From the NCBI RefSeq assembly GCF_000960995.1, contig NZ_CP009433.1:132021-196020 (forward strand): a DNA stretch of 64,000 bases. The letters are read 5' to 3'. A model generated the notes under the pieces. It saw only the letters and a list, made by a program, of their open reading frames with translations, did not search any database and was not told where the DNA came from. This stretch comes from Burkholderia glumae LMG 2196 = ATCC 33617. Lineage in GTDB: Bacteria > Pseudomonadota > Gammaproteobacteria > Burkholderiales > Burkholderiaceae. This document shows, in pieces, positions 24,843 through 32,095 of this stretch. Position 1 is the first letter of the stretch. The number at the start of each line of letters is the position of its first letter. The position numbers were made by a program, and so were the translations under genes.

Positions 24843-25493
24843 TTACGAAAAGTAGGCGCTCATGAGTTGGCGAAGCGAGGCGGCAAGCGCGAGCGCGCCG
24901 GCGAGGAGCGGGGTTAGCTCGTCGTCGTATTCACCCAGGACGTTCCAGCCGCGATCGCCGTAAATGAACCGGATCGCACCGACGCAGCCCTCGCCATCCC
25001 TAGACCGGACATAGAGCGTTTCCTCGCCGGTGGCCATGAGCGGGGCCATGATCACGTCGAGGCGGCTCGTGAGCGGCGTGGCCCATCGCTGGCCGTCGTG
25101 GAGCCTGACCACGTGGCCGGCGCCAAGGAAGCTCGCGACCGCGCAGGCGACGATCGTGCGCTCGACCATCGCGCGGAGGATCTCGACCTCGTCCCGATGC
25201 GGGTGAGCGGCGACGTACGCGGCCGTATGGGTATCCGTGAACCGCCCGGCGCGCACCTGGGCGCACAGCTTGCCCAGGATCTCGTAGGCGTCGGTCAGGA
25301 ACTCGTCCGCATCGTGGGTCATGTCGTTCGCTCCAGGGCGTGTGGAACCCGCGTCGATGGGCCGGTCGAGTTGCGAGGAAAATTCAGGCGTGCTCGGTTG
25401 ACGAGTGCCTGCCTGGCGGTGAGCCTCGGGGGGTCCGGGGGGAACGCCCGGGACGTTGGTGGGGTTGGGTTGGTCGGGGGTGGTTGCGCTCAC
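24843..25493 (-). CDS. Hypothetical protein with the shared ATTPDQP...PPEAH leader
   Basis: From GTG 25493 the protein has 216 residues. Its first 30 residues, VSATTPDQPNPTNVPGVPPGPPEAHRQAG, match the gene starting at 15321, and so does the ribosome site AAAGGACG, which lies in the arm of inverted repeat 25499-25806. An alternative start at ATG 25322 (MTHDADEFLTDAYEILG, GGAG 9 bp upstream) would give a 159-residue protein without the leader. The rest (CAQVRAGRFTDTHTAAYVAAHPHRDEVEILRAMVERTIVACAVASF) is unrecognised. Confidence 0.55.
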   Translation of the reverse strand: MSATTPDQPNPTNVPGVPPGPPEAHRQAGTRQPSTPEFSSQLDRPIDAGSTRPGANDMTHDADEFLTDAYEILGKLCAQVRAGRFTDTHTAAYVAAHPHRDEVEILRAMVERTIVACAVASFLGAGHVVRLHDGQRWATPLTSRLDVIMAPLMATGEETLYVRSRDGEGCVGAIRFIYGDRGWNVLGEYDDELTPLLAGALALAASLRQLMSAYFS

Positions 25494-25498
25494 GTTTT

Positions 25499-25806
25499 CG
25501 TCCTTTCGTTCGGGTTGTGGATCTGCCATTGGGAGCCGCCTCGACGCGTTTTTAGCGCGCGCCGGCCGGGCCACAAGGGCACGTCCTGGCGCGGTTGGTG
25601 CGCGGCGCAGCCCTGCACCAACCGTGACAGGACGTGGGCGCGGCGCTCGCCCGGAAGCCGCACGCGGAGCGCAGGCGAAGCCGAGCACCGAACGGGTGAG
25701 GACGAGTGCCGCGCCGAACCCTTGTGGCCCGGCCGGCGTGCGCTATGCGTCGAAAAGGGGCGGCTCTCGGTGGCAGATCCACGCGCCTAACCCGAATGAA
25801 AGGATG
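25499..25806 (-). repeat. Long imperfect inverted repeat (leader hairpin, copy 4)
   Basis: The arms follow the plan of copy 1: CTTTCGTTCGGGTT with AACCCGAATGAAAG, GTGGATCTGCC with GGCAGATCCAC, and GCGCGCCGGCCGGGCCACAAGGG with CCCTTGTGGCCCGGCCGGCGTGC. Several bases differ from copy 1 in both arms at once, so pairing is kept. The loop shares GCGGAGCGCAGGCGAAGCCG with copy 2. A tail of short hairpins (25830-25960) parallels 15550-15660. From 25960 to 26207 I see no gene. Confidence 0.75.
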
Positions 25807-26207
25807 GAGCGCAACCACGCGCCTTCCCCGGCCGAGCCGACCACACGGCCCGGGGCGTTTCCGCCCCGGGTCCCCTCGCCCGGCGTAGCCGGGCGCTGGC
25901 CCTGCTGTACGCCCGCGATCAGCGGGCGCGTCACCCACGACCAGCCGTTAGCCCGCGCCGGCGGGCTCGTCGTCCACGAAGCGGTGCCGAACCGCGACCG
26001 CATGGCCACGCCCGAAGCGCGACGCGCGCGGCACGACGGGGTACCCGCGCCGGCGGGCAAGTTCGTCACGCCCTGGTGTTCGCCGGCGCGCATCGGGCGC
26101 GCAGCAGGGCCCGGCCCGCAGAGCGAGAGCTCGGCGCGCCGCGGTGGGCGATGCGCGGCCATGCGAGTGCGGTATGCTCACGGGATCATCGTCTTCAGAC
26201 TCGACAC

Positions 26208-26684
26208 ATGCTGATACGAGAGAGCAGATCACGCGTCACGCTGCTGCGAGCAGCATCGAATCGCGCACAAACGCCGGCCGAGCCGGCAAAACGGGGCCGG
26301 CCGCGGAAACACACGGTCATCGGGGCATTTCGAGCCACGGACGGCGTGCCGGAGGAGATCCTGAGCAGCCTGGGTGCGGCCGAACGGAAGGCCCTTGAGC
26401 GGTGGATGGCGGCGTTTCGGGAGAGTCAGGCGCGGGCGGCCGCGGCGCCGGTGCTGGCGAGCGCCCGCCTGCGACTGGACGAGCTCGTGAGCGCGCTCGA
26501 TGCGGCGGCCGACACGCTCACGTCAACGGAAGCGGATGCGCTCTGGGAGCGGCTGCAGGCCGTGAAGCAATCGCTTCGCCGAGCTGGCCATGCGCGGCCG
26601 GCGACGAAGAAGCGGCCGCCGCCGGCGCCGATCGGCCAGCGCGACCTGGTCGACGAGCTGCAGGCGTCGAACGACGCGCGGTAG
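26208..26684 (+). CDS. Hypothetical protein with AT-hook-like motif
   Basis: The protein has 158 residues from ATG 26208. KRGRPRKHT near residue 30 is an AT-hook-like minor-groove-binding motif. The rest is helical with long heptad-like stretches (LDELVSALDAAADTLTSTEADALWERLQAVKQSLRRAG). TATGCT at 26173-26178 could be a -10 box. It probably binds DNA as an accessory nucleoid or regulatory protein. No family is recognised. The next gene starts 51 bp downstream in the same direction. Confidence 0.5.
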   Translation: MLIRESRSRVTLLRAASNRAQTPAEPAKRGRPRKHTVIGAFRATDGVPEEILSSLGAAERKALERWMAAFRESQARAAAAPVLASARLRLDELVSALDAAADTLTSTEADALWERLQAVKQSLRRAGHARPATKKRPPPAPIGQRDLVDELQASNDAR

Positions 26685-26735
26685 CCGAGCAGGCGGCAGC
26701 AGACCGCCTGGCGACGCTCGAACGAATACCGAACC

Positions 26736-27182
26736 ATGCCCAGATCCCTCCCGAAGCACGCCCGCCACGTCGCGCAATCGCGGCTGCACAGGCGCACGCT
26801 GCTGCCGCTGTCCACGAAGGCCGTCGATGCGATGGCACTGAAGTATCACACTGCGCTCGCAGCACTCAAGGTCGGGCGCGGGACCGAGCGCTGCGTCGAG
26901 CTGCTGCTGCAGTTGACCACGATCGCGCGGTTCATCGGGGAAGAGAGCACGGTGAGGCTCGACCCGGTGCTGCTCGAGGAGCTGGCGAACGTCTTGCGGG
27001 CGGCGATCGAGCGAGGTCACGCAACGGGCCAATGGTTCGTTGATGCAGTGCATCAGGATCTGTGCGCGGCGCTGGTGATCGAGCACGAGCGGCAATTGCG
27101 CGTAACGCCGATCGGCACGCTGGAGCGGGCGCTGGATCGAGTCAGGCATTTCGTCTCGGCTCATCGCCCGGCCGGGCTTTAG
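26736..27182 (+). CDS. Hypothetical helical protein
   Basis: The protein has 148 residues with a basic N-terminus (MPRSLPKHARHVAQSRLHRRTLLPLSTKAVDAMALKYHTAL) followed by a mostly helical body (ERCVELLLQLTTIARFIGEES...LLEELANVLRAAIERG). It is in one direction with the AT-hook-like gene, so they probably form an operon. No family is recognised; it could be a small transcription-related plasmid protein. Confidence 0.5.
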   Translation: MPRSLPKHARHVAQSRLHRRTLLPLSTKAVDAMALKYHTALAALKVGRGTERCVELLLQLTTIARFIGEESTVRLDPVLLEELANVLRAAIERGHATGQWFVDAVHQDLCAALVIEHERQLRVTPIGTLERALDRVRHFVSAHRPAGL

Positions 27183-27315
27183 CGTCGCCCGCGCCTGGGC
27201 GGCATGACGGTTCCGCGCGCCAGGCCGATTGCGGTGCCGCCGTTTTGACGAGACCGCGTCCGACAGGCCGGTGCGGTACGTCGCACGCGGCCAGTCGGGC
27301 GTGTCGCCTGTGCCG

Positions 27316-28464
27316 TTATTCGGCCGCCGGCTGCGCAGGCGGCTCGGTGCGCTTGGCGTCGGTTAGATAGACCGCCACCAGCGCGCCGTGGCGAATCATC
27401 GTTCGAACCCGGTGGCGGCCCGTCTGCTCGGCGCCAGCAGGTAGCGTGACGTCGGGCCGAAAGTGCGCCGGCCGGTTCGCGCCCACCCCGAGTTCGCGCG
27501 TCCCCTTGTAGTCGCGATGTATTTGCTTCCATTGAGCCTGCGTCATGTGATGGAAGTCCGGGCCGGCATAGTTGCACAAGGGCGGGAGCTTGCTGGCGGT
27601 CTTCGCGGCGGCCGCTTGGTCAACGCTCGGCGCTCGATAGTCGCGCACCTTTTCGATGCCGCCGTTTTCGCCCAACATCGCGCGCTCGTAGATAAGGCGG
27701 CATTCGAGGTGGTTGATCCAGCGGTCGTTGTGAGCGATGGCGCGGGTTTGGGTCTCGAGGTAGCTGGCGACGATCGCGTGATATTCGTCCCGCCGGCTCT
27801 CGAGGGTGCGCCACAGATCGGGTGCGACGCGGTATGCGATGGCCAGCGCTTGTTCCCTGGTCAGCTGTGCGGGCGAAAAAGAGGCTACGAGCGCTTCCCG
27901 ATCAAGCTTGCTGCGCTGCCGCGCTCGCAGGTCTGCCTCGAGGCGCTTGATACGCCGGTGGCGCACATCGGGACGTTCCTTGTATTGCGCGTTCGCGATC
28001 GCCGCGCGTGCTCGGCGCTGCCAGTATTCGCTCTTGTCCCACAACGTGAGCGCCTGGCGGATGCTGGCGTCCATGCGCGCAAGGTCGCGGCGATGCCGAC
28101 CTTCGCTGTGGTGCCCGACCAAGATCGGTTGGCCCAACGGGATATGCTCTGCGATTGCGTCAACGGCCGCGCGGCGGGCCTGCGCTTGCGCCTCGGCCCG
28201 GTCACTCGCGGCCGCGTACCGTTCAGCCCGTGCCTTGGCGCGCTCGGACAGGCTGGCGTCCTCATCGTCGATCTGTCCGCACAGTTCGATCAGCAGGTCT
28301 TCGCGCGGCGGAGTCCACATCGGAGCGACGAAAAGCGACTGCTTCGGCGCGTGGCGAAAGCCGGCTGCGTGGATGCGCTGGTACGTCTCCGAATCGAGCC
28401 TGGTTGCAGCGTACAGGCGCAGCTTGTTGTCTTCGGGTGAGTAAGTGGCAGTGAGGGTTTGCAT
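27316..28464 (-). CDS. DUF3560-domain protein
   Basis: The protein has 382 residues. The N-terminus (MQTLTATYSPEDNKLRLYAATRLDSETYQRIHAAGFRHAPKQSLFVAPMW) resembles a small DNA- or RNA-binding beta module. Residues ~75-165 (ERAKARAERYAAASDRAEAQAQARRAAVDAIAEHIPLGQPILVGHHSEGRHRRDLARMDASIRQALTLWDKSEYWQRRA) are the defining block of DUF3560, a family of plasmid and phage proteins of unknown function. Its leader carries inverted repeat copy 5. Confidence 0.85.
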   Translation of the reverse strand: MQTLTATYSPEDNKLRLYAATRLDSETYQRIHAAGFRHAPKQSLFVAPMWTPPREDLLIELCGQIDDEDASLSERAKARAERYAAASDRAEAQAQARRAAVDAIAEHIPLGQPILVGHHSEGRHRRDLARMDASIRQALTLWDKSEYWQRRARAAIANAQYKERPDVRHRRIKRLEADLRARQRSKLDREALVASFSPAQLTREQALAIAYRVAPDLWRTLESRRDEYHAIVASYLETQTRAIAHNDRWINHLECRLIYERAMLGENGGIEKVRDYRAPSVDQAAAAKTASKLPPLCNYAGPDFHHMTQAQWKQIHRDYKGTRELGVGANRPAHFRPDVTLPAGAEQTGRHRVRTMIRHGALVAVYLTDAKRTEPPAQPAAE

Positions 28465-28559
28465 GATTGCTCCGTCGAAAAGCCGCGATCGCCGAATTGG
28501 CGCCGACGCGGTATGCCGGGAGACCTCTTACTGAAGACCGCTTTTTGCTGTTGCTGTGG

Positions 28560-28735
28560 CCTTCCGTTCGTCGTCTCGCGAACAGGCCAGCTACGCCGGA
28601 CGACGAGTCAAGGAAGAAGCGCGGGGTGGGGCGGGCCGCGCGCAACGCGCGCAACACGGCCCCGCGCGCCTTGACTCGCCGGGCGGCAAAGCTAAGGTCG
28701 CGGGAAAGTGACGGCGAGCGGAGGGCACGGCGATG
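28560..28735 (-). repeat. Imperfect inverted repeat (leader hairpin, copy 5)
   Basis: GCCGGACGACGAGTCAAGG (28594-28612) pairs with CCTTGACTCGCCGGGCGGC (28669-28687) at about 15 of 19 positions. Outer arms CCTTCCGTTCGTCG and CGGCGAGCGGAGGG also pair. It lies ~95 bp upstream of the DUF3560 start and resembles copy 3 in the GTTCGTCG arm. Confidence 0.55.
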
Positions 28736-28847
28736 CGGGTGCAAGGTGGAGGCGGGGTACGTGCACGCAGGGGCGGGCTGCAGTCACGGCGAGGCCCGCC
28801 CCGTCTCGAGAACCAGGCTTTTCAGGCTACGGCGCCGACAGTTCGCC

Positions 28848-28876
28848 TTGATGTATAGCTCGATTCGAGCTATACT
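28848..28876 (+). promoter_or_regulatory. Promoter with palindromic operator
   Basis: TTGATG (28848-28853) and TATACT (28871-28876) are 17 bp apart. A perfect 11-bp inverted repeat, GTATAGCTCGA/TCGAGCTATAC (28853-28875, one central base), fills the spacer and overlaps the -10 box, so a bound dimer would block RNA polymerase. A strong ribosome site (GAGGAGAG) and the ATG at 28927 follow. The first gene may encode an HTH, so autorepression is plausible. Confidence 0.75.
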
Positions 28877-28926
28877 GACTATGTCAGCGCGGCATTGGGC
28901 CAGCACTGTATGTCGAGGAGAGAGTC

Positions 28927-29625
28927 ATGCGCGAATTCCAACACGGTCCGTTTCTGTATTCGGCGAATAATCAACGGTCGATCGCCGGCCGCCCTTGCCT
29001 CGACTGGGAGGTCCATTACGACGACCGAGGCCAGGCGCTTTGCTCTATGACTCTCCCCGCCGACTCGACTCAGTCGGCCGTGATCGAGGCTCTTGCCGAC
29101 TCGGTCGCGTCGTTTCGAAGAAACGCGATGCGCGACGGAGCGGTCGACGTGCTGCAACTGGTGCGTCAGAGCGACGACGTCGTGCTCAGCGGCGTTCCTG
29201 TGCGGGCGCTTCCGGCGGGCATGTCGAATTGCCTGATGGATGATCGATTCCCGACCTGGGCGCAGGTCGCCGGCACGACGTTGCGGGTGCCGATGGACAT
29301 CGCCGAATTCACGGAGCACGTCAGCCAGGCCCGCGCGCCGAAGAACGCCTGGATCGCAGGCCTGCTTCCTGACGAGGTGTTGACGCTCGATGCCGACGAG
29401 TGGCGGGCTCCGACGTCGTGGGAGATCCGGCACGTTGTGGGAGAGGGTTCGTTCACCGGGGTCACCGGCGCGCAGGCAGCAGCCCTCGTCGGGGTGGTCC
29501 CGCAGAATTTTCGGAAATACACAGCGCGCGAGGGGGCATCGGCGCGTCAATCGATCAGCTTCGCGATGTGGCATGCGCTGCTGCACCGACTTGGCGTGAA
29601 GGCGCTCGAAACGGAGGGGGCGTGA
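28927..29625 (+). CDS. Protein with a possible C-terminal HTH; first gene of the hairpin-array operon
   Basis: The protein has 232 residues. The first ~150 residues form an unrecognised domain (REFQHGPFLYSANNQRSIAGRPCLDWEVHYDDRG). The last ~70 residues (SWEIRHVVGEGSFTGVTGAQAAALVGVVPQNFRKYTAREGASARQSISFAMWHALLHRLG) look like an XRE-type helix-turn-helix: TGAQAAALVGV as helix 2, then PQNFRKYT as the recognition helix. The promoter and palindrome at 28848-28876 make it a candidate autoregulator. The stop overlaps the next start (TGATG). The gene pair precedes an array of type I-F-repeat-like hairpins, so an anti-CRISPR-associated regulator is one possibility, not shown. Confidence 0.6.
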   Translation: MREFQHGPFLYSANNQRSIAGRPCLDWEVHYDDRGQALCSMTLPADSTQSAVIEALADSVASFRRNAMRDGAVDVLQLVRQSDDVVLSGVPVRALPAGMSNCLMDDRFPTWAQVAGTTLRVPMDIAEFTEHVSQARAPKNAWIAGLLPDEVLTLDADEWRAPTSWEIRHVVGEGSFTGVTGAQAAALVGVVPQNFRKYTAREGASARQSISFAMWHALLHRLGVKALETEGA

Positions 29626-30011
29626 TGATCGACGTGAAACTGCTCTCCGACGTCGAGCTGGCGCGCCTGATCTCGAGCGCGATGGCGGAGTGGGCGCAGC
29701 GGCAAGGGTTCGAGGCACAACAGACCGCTTCGGCGGCCACGGTGGCCGCCGCGGCGCCGCGGCGGCAGCTGAAAAGCGACGCTCACGCTGTCGAAGAGCC
29801 GAGCGAAGAGGACAAGCGATTCTGTCTGCACATCGCGCAACGTCTGCGGCGGAGTGACTACATCAAGGCCGACGAGCGCGCGCGAGTTGCCGAAATTGCC
29901 CGGACATCGCCGGATTGGGTTCGCCGGCAGGATTTGCCCACGTCGAAGAGCGCCGGGGACTGGGCGAAGGCACGGACAAAAAATAGGATTGGCTACGCGC
30001 GGGAGCGCTGA
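29625..30011 (+). CDS. Hypothetical protein upstream of the hairpin array
   Basis: The protein has 128 residues: an N-terminal helix (MIDVKLLSDVELARLISSAMAEWAQRQGFEAQQ), an Ala-rich linker, then EEDKRFCLHIAQRLRRSDYIKADERARVAEIARTSPDWVRRQDLPTSKSAGDWAKARTKNRIGYARER. It is translationally coupled to the preceding gene (TGATG). The basic C-terminus suggests nucleic-acid binding. Its last codons overlap the promoter of the hairpin RNA. No family is recognised; it could be an effector of the same locus. Confidence 0.55.
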   Translation: MIDVKLLSDVELARLISSAMAEWAQRQGFEAQQTASAATVAAAAPRRQLKSDAHAVEEPSEEDKRFCLHIAQRLRRSDYIKADERARVAEIARTSPDWVRRQDLPTSKSAGDWAKARTKNRIGYARER

Positions 30012-30017
30012 TACACT
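29989..30017 (+). promoter_or_regulatory. Promoter of the hairpin-array RNA
   Basis: TTGGCT (29989-29994) and TACACT (30012-30017) are exactly 17 bp apart. The predicted start, 7 bp beyond the -10, falls at about 30024, the first base of the first hairpin. No ribosome site or reading frame follows, which fits a non-coding transcript. Confidence 0.6.
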
Positions 30018-30023
30018 GATTCC

Positions 30024-30232
30024 GCTGCTGAACAAGCAGCCGGAGGTTGATAGTTTTCTCTCCTGCTCCTGCCGTATAGGCAGCCCGGGGAAGTCAGCTC
30101 CTGGTCTGGCGTTTATCTGCCGCATAGGCAGCTTAGTGATGCTAGCTTTCGATCTTCGTATTCGCTGCTGCACAAGCAGCTCAGGTTAGTAAGGAAGTAG
30201 GCTTTGCTGCTGAACAGGCAGCTTGGCAACGA
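30024..30232 (+). ncRNA. Array of five type I-F CRISPR-repeat-like hairpins
   Basis: Five hairpins of one design occur at 30025-30039, 30069-30083, 30117-30131, 30165-30179 and 30207-30221. Their cores are CTGCTGAACAAGCAG, CTGCCGTATAGGCAG, CTGCCGCATAGGCAG, CTGCTGCACAAGCAG and CTGCTGAACAGGCAG. Copies 2 and 3 equal the core of the type I-F CRISPR repeat recognised by Cas6f/Csy4, and copy 3 continues CTTAG as real repeats do. Copies 1 and 4 change a C-G pair to T-A, keeping the stem. The gaps between hairpins are 27-33 nt, too short for the normal 28-nt repeat plus 32-nt spacer (about 45 nt between cores). A promoter precedes and a terminator follows, so a ~230-nt RNA is predicted. Confidence 0.7.
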
Positions 30233-30257
30233 GGCCCCGCAATCGCGGGGCCTTTTT
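30233..30257 (+). terminator. Intrinsic terminator of the hairpin-array transcript
   Basis: GGCCCCGC (30233-30240) and GCGGGGCC (30245-30252) form an 8-bp stem with a 4-nt loop, followed by TTTTT. It closes both the two-gene operon and the hairpin RNA. Confidence 0.9.
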
Positions 30258-30440
30258 CATTTCGTCGAGCCCCGCGGTCGCAGTCCGATCTGGTCGAGCC
30301 CCGGGGCCCCGCCAACGGCCACTCCCTCAACCATGGCCAGGCCGACGGCATACGGCGAGGAATGGCCACAAGCTGACACTCAGCATTCCCGCTCGTGAGA
30401 CCGCTTTAGGCTTGAAAGGAGGCATCCGCAAGTGCGTAGG

Positions 30441-31055
30441 TCACACGACCAAGTCGCAAATTCGATTGCCGAGGGCCAGAAGGAAGGTGGATATGTCCGT
30501 CGCTTCCGCCCGTGTGATGGCCTGCTTTTGATTAGTCACTGGATCGAGATCTGCCTCATGCACAATGGCATTTCGGCGCGTAGCAATCAGCCTCTGCTTG
30601 AGCTTGGCGACCTTGTCGGAAATTCCAAGGCCTAAAGCGATCTGCTGCCACTTCTGATCCTCATCCCAAATATAGCTCAGGCCATCGGCAATTTTCTTTG
30701 GATCTTGAAAGGATAAAGTGCTGAGTTTTTCGCGGACGATTTCCTCGAAGCGAACTGGCGGCGGCGGAACCGCGCCGGCCGCTAGGCCAGGCAGATGCTG
30801 GATGGCGACGGCCTCATTCAAGTATTTGCCCGTCGCCGGTCTTTGGCTCTCAAATATCCTCACCATGCCGATGCGAATCAAATCATGCATCAGCTTGTCA
30901 AACGCGCTAACGGCATTAACGACCTGCGAGCGCAGCAAATCATCGAACTGCGCGGGAATGGCGACAGCGTTGCTCAAATGATCGTAGAGGACTCCAAGCT
31001 CATCCGCCTGCTGAATGTTTTTATGAAAGACCGCCTTGGCGTTGAGCATAGTCAT
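30441..31055 (-). CDS. HEPN-domain protein (RiboL-PSP-HEPN type)
   Basis: The protein has 204 residues, all-helical. RNAIVHEAD at 161-169 supplies the Rx4H motif (R161, H166) that forms the RNase active site of HEPN dimers. The opening segment (ADELGVLYDHLSNAVAIPAQFDDLLRSQVVNAVSAFDKLMHDLIRIGM) is typical of the RiboL-PSP-HEPN group. It overlaps the end of the ParA-like gene by one base (TGATG), so the two products are made together. HEPN RNases commonly act as toxins or abortive-infection effectors; here the ATPase could be sensor or inhibitor. Confidence 0.8.
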   Translation of the reverse strand: MTMLNAKAVFHKNIQQADELGVLYDHLSNAVAIPAQFDDLLRSQVVNAVSAFDKLMHDLIRIGMVRIFESQRPATGKYLNEAVAIQHLPGLAAGAVPPPPVRFEEIVREKLSTLSFQDPKKIADGLSYIWDEDQKWQQIALGLGISDKVAKLKQRLIATRRNAIVHEADLDPVTNQKQAITRAEATDISTFLLALGNRICDLVV

Positions 31056-32080
31056 CAGTTCATGAGGTCCTGCAGCGTCTGTGCAACGGACGCAATCTGG
31101 CCATGGATCTGGTCGCGCTTTATGACCATATTGGCCAAGACGGGCCCAGTTGCGCCAAGTTCGTCATCGCGCAGTGCGAACACCGGTACGCCAGCCTGGT
31201 GAGAGCGCGGCAGCAAGGCACCGAAGTCCGGGATTTCCTCCAGACAGTAACCGCCATTGCTTAGCGCGTTCGGATACGCATTATCGGGTAGTGTGAGCCC
31301 CGCATTTCTGAGAGCGGGATACAGGCGACTCTGGGTGACAGCCTTTATCTCACCGATGTTGTCCCTGTAAGGTGCGGCCGCGCGGCCCCTTCGCACGTTG
31401 AAGCGCTGGATGACGGTGCCGGCGAACTTGGGCAGGCCCGGCCGCAGCGGGTATGCCGAATCCTGGAACGCCGTCTCGTTGTTCACCTTCCAGGAGCCCC
31501 ACCTCGGGAAGATGGTTTCCAGCGTTTGCAACGCCATGATGGAGAACGGGTCAGGGTTCGTTGGGATCAGGACAAAGTCTGAGTTCAGGAAAAGGTTCTG
31601 ATTGATCGCGCTCAGGCCCGGGTTGAGATCGACGATCGTGTAGTCAATTTGATTAGACTCTTCGACCTGGCGCATTAGCTCGTGGAAGGCACCTGGCAAG
31701 TTTTGCAGCGTAGCCAGCGCATTCGAAGTCTGCGCAAAGGTCAGTGAAGCATCGTATTCAGAGAGCGTCGCATGACCGGCCAGCAAGTGCAGCCGCGGTT
31801 GGCGGACCGGAGATTTACAGACCACGGGCTGGATGGGCGTGGGCTTGCCCGTGAAGGCTGGCGCGACCCCGTCCTTGATGTTGTGGAGGCGCGTCGCGTC
31901 GTCTAGGTAGTACGCATCGAAGTCATCGCCGAGTATCAAACTGGAGAGATTACATTGCGGGTCGGCATCGACCAGCAGGACCCGATGTCCCCGCTCGGCG
32001 AGCATCCAGCCCACGTTGTAGACGGTAGTGGTTTTACTGACGCCGCCCTTGTGGTTGAATAAGACCAATCGTTTTGCCAT
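31055..32080 (-). CDS. ParA/Soj-family ATPase paired with HEPN
   Basis: The protein has 341 residues. HKGGVSKTTT at residues 10-19 is the deviant Walker A of ParA/MinD ATPases (with the signature Lys), VLLVDADPQCNLSS the A' segment, and TIVDLNPGLSAIN the Walker B. It is longer than partition ParAs (about 200-260 residues) and lacks a parB and centromere beside it. The HEPN gene follows with a 1-bp overlap. An ATPase/HEPN pair suggests a defence or toxin-like module rather than partition, but a partition role is not excluded. Confidence 0.88.
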   Translation of the reverse strand: MAKRLVLFNHKGGVSKTTTVYNVGWMLAERGHRVLLVDADPQCNLSSLILGDDFDAYYLDDATRLHNIKDGVAPAFTGKPTPIQPVVCKSPVRQPRLHLLAGHATLSEYDASLTFAQTSNALATLQNLPGAFHELMRQVEESNQIDYTIVDLNPGLSAINQNLFLNSDFVLIPTNPDPFSIMALQTLETIFPRWGSWKVNNETAFQDSAYPLRPGLPKFAGTVIQRFNVRRGRAAAPYRDNIGEIKAVTQSRLYPALRNAGLTLPDNAYPNALSNGGYCLEEIPDFGALLPRSHQAGVPVFALRDDELGATGPVLANMVIKRDQIHGQIASVAQTLQDLMN

Positions 32081-32095
32081 TTCTGGACTCCAAGA

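Noticed and set aside
30024..30232. Functional type I-F CRISPR array
   Set aside because: Hairpin spacing is 42-48 bp rather than 60, the flanking repeat bases are not conserved, and no cas genes are present, so I call repeat-like hairpins rather than a CRISPR array.
31055..32080. Plasmid partition parA with parB at 16003-18240
   Set aside because: The two genes are ~13 kb apart, no parS-like repeats were seen, and the ATPase is overlapped by a HEPN gene instead.
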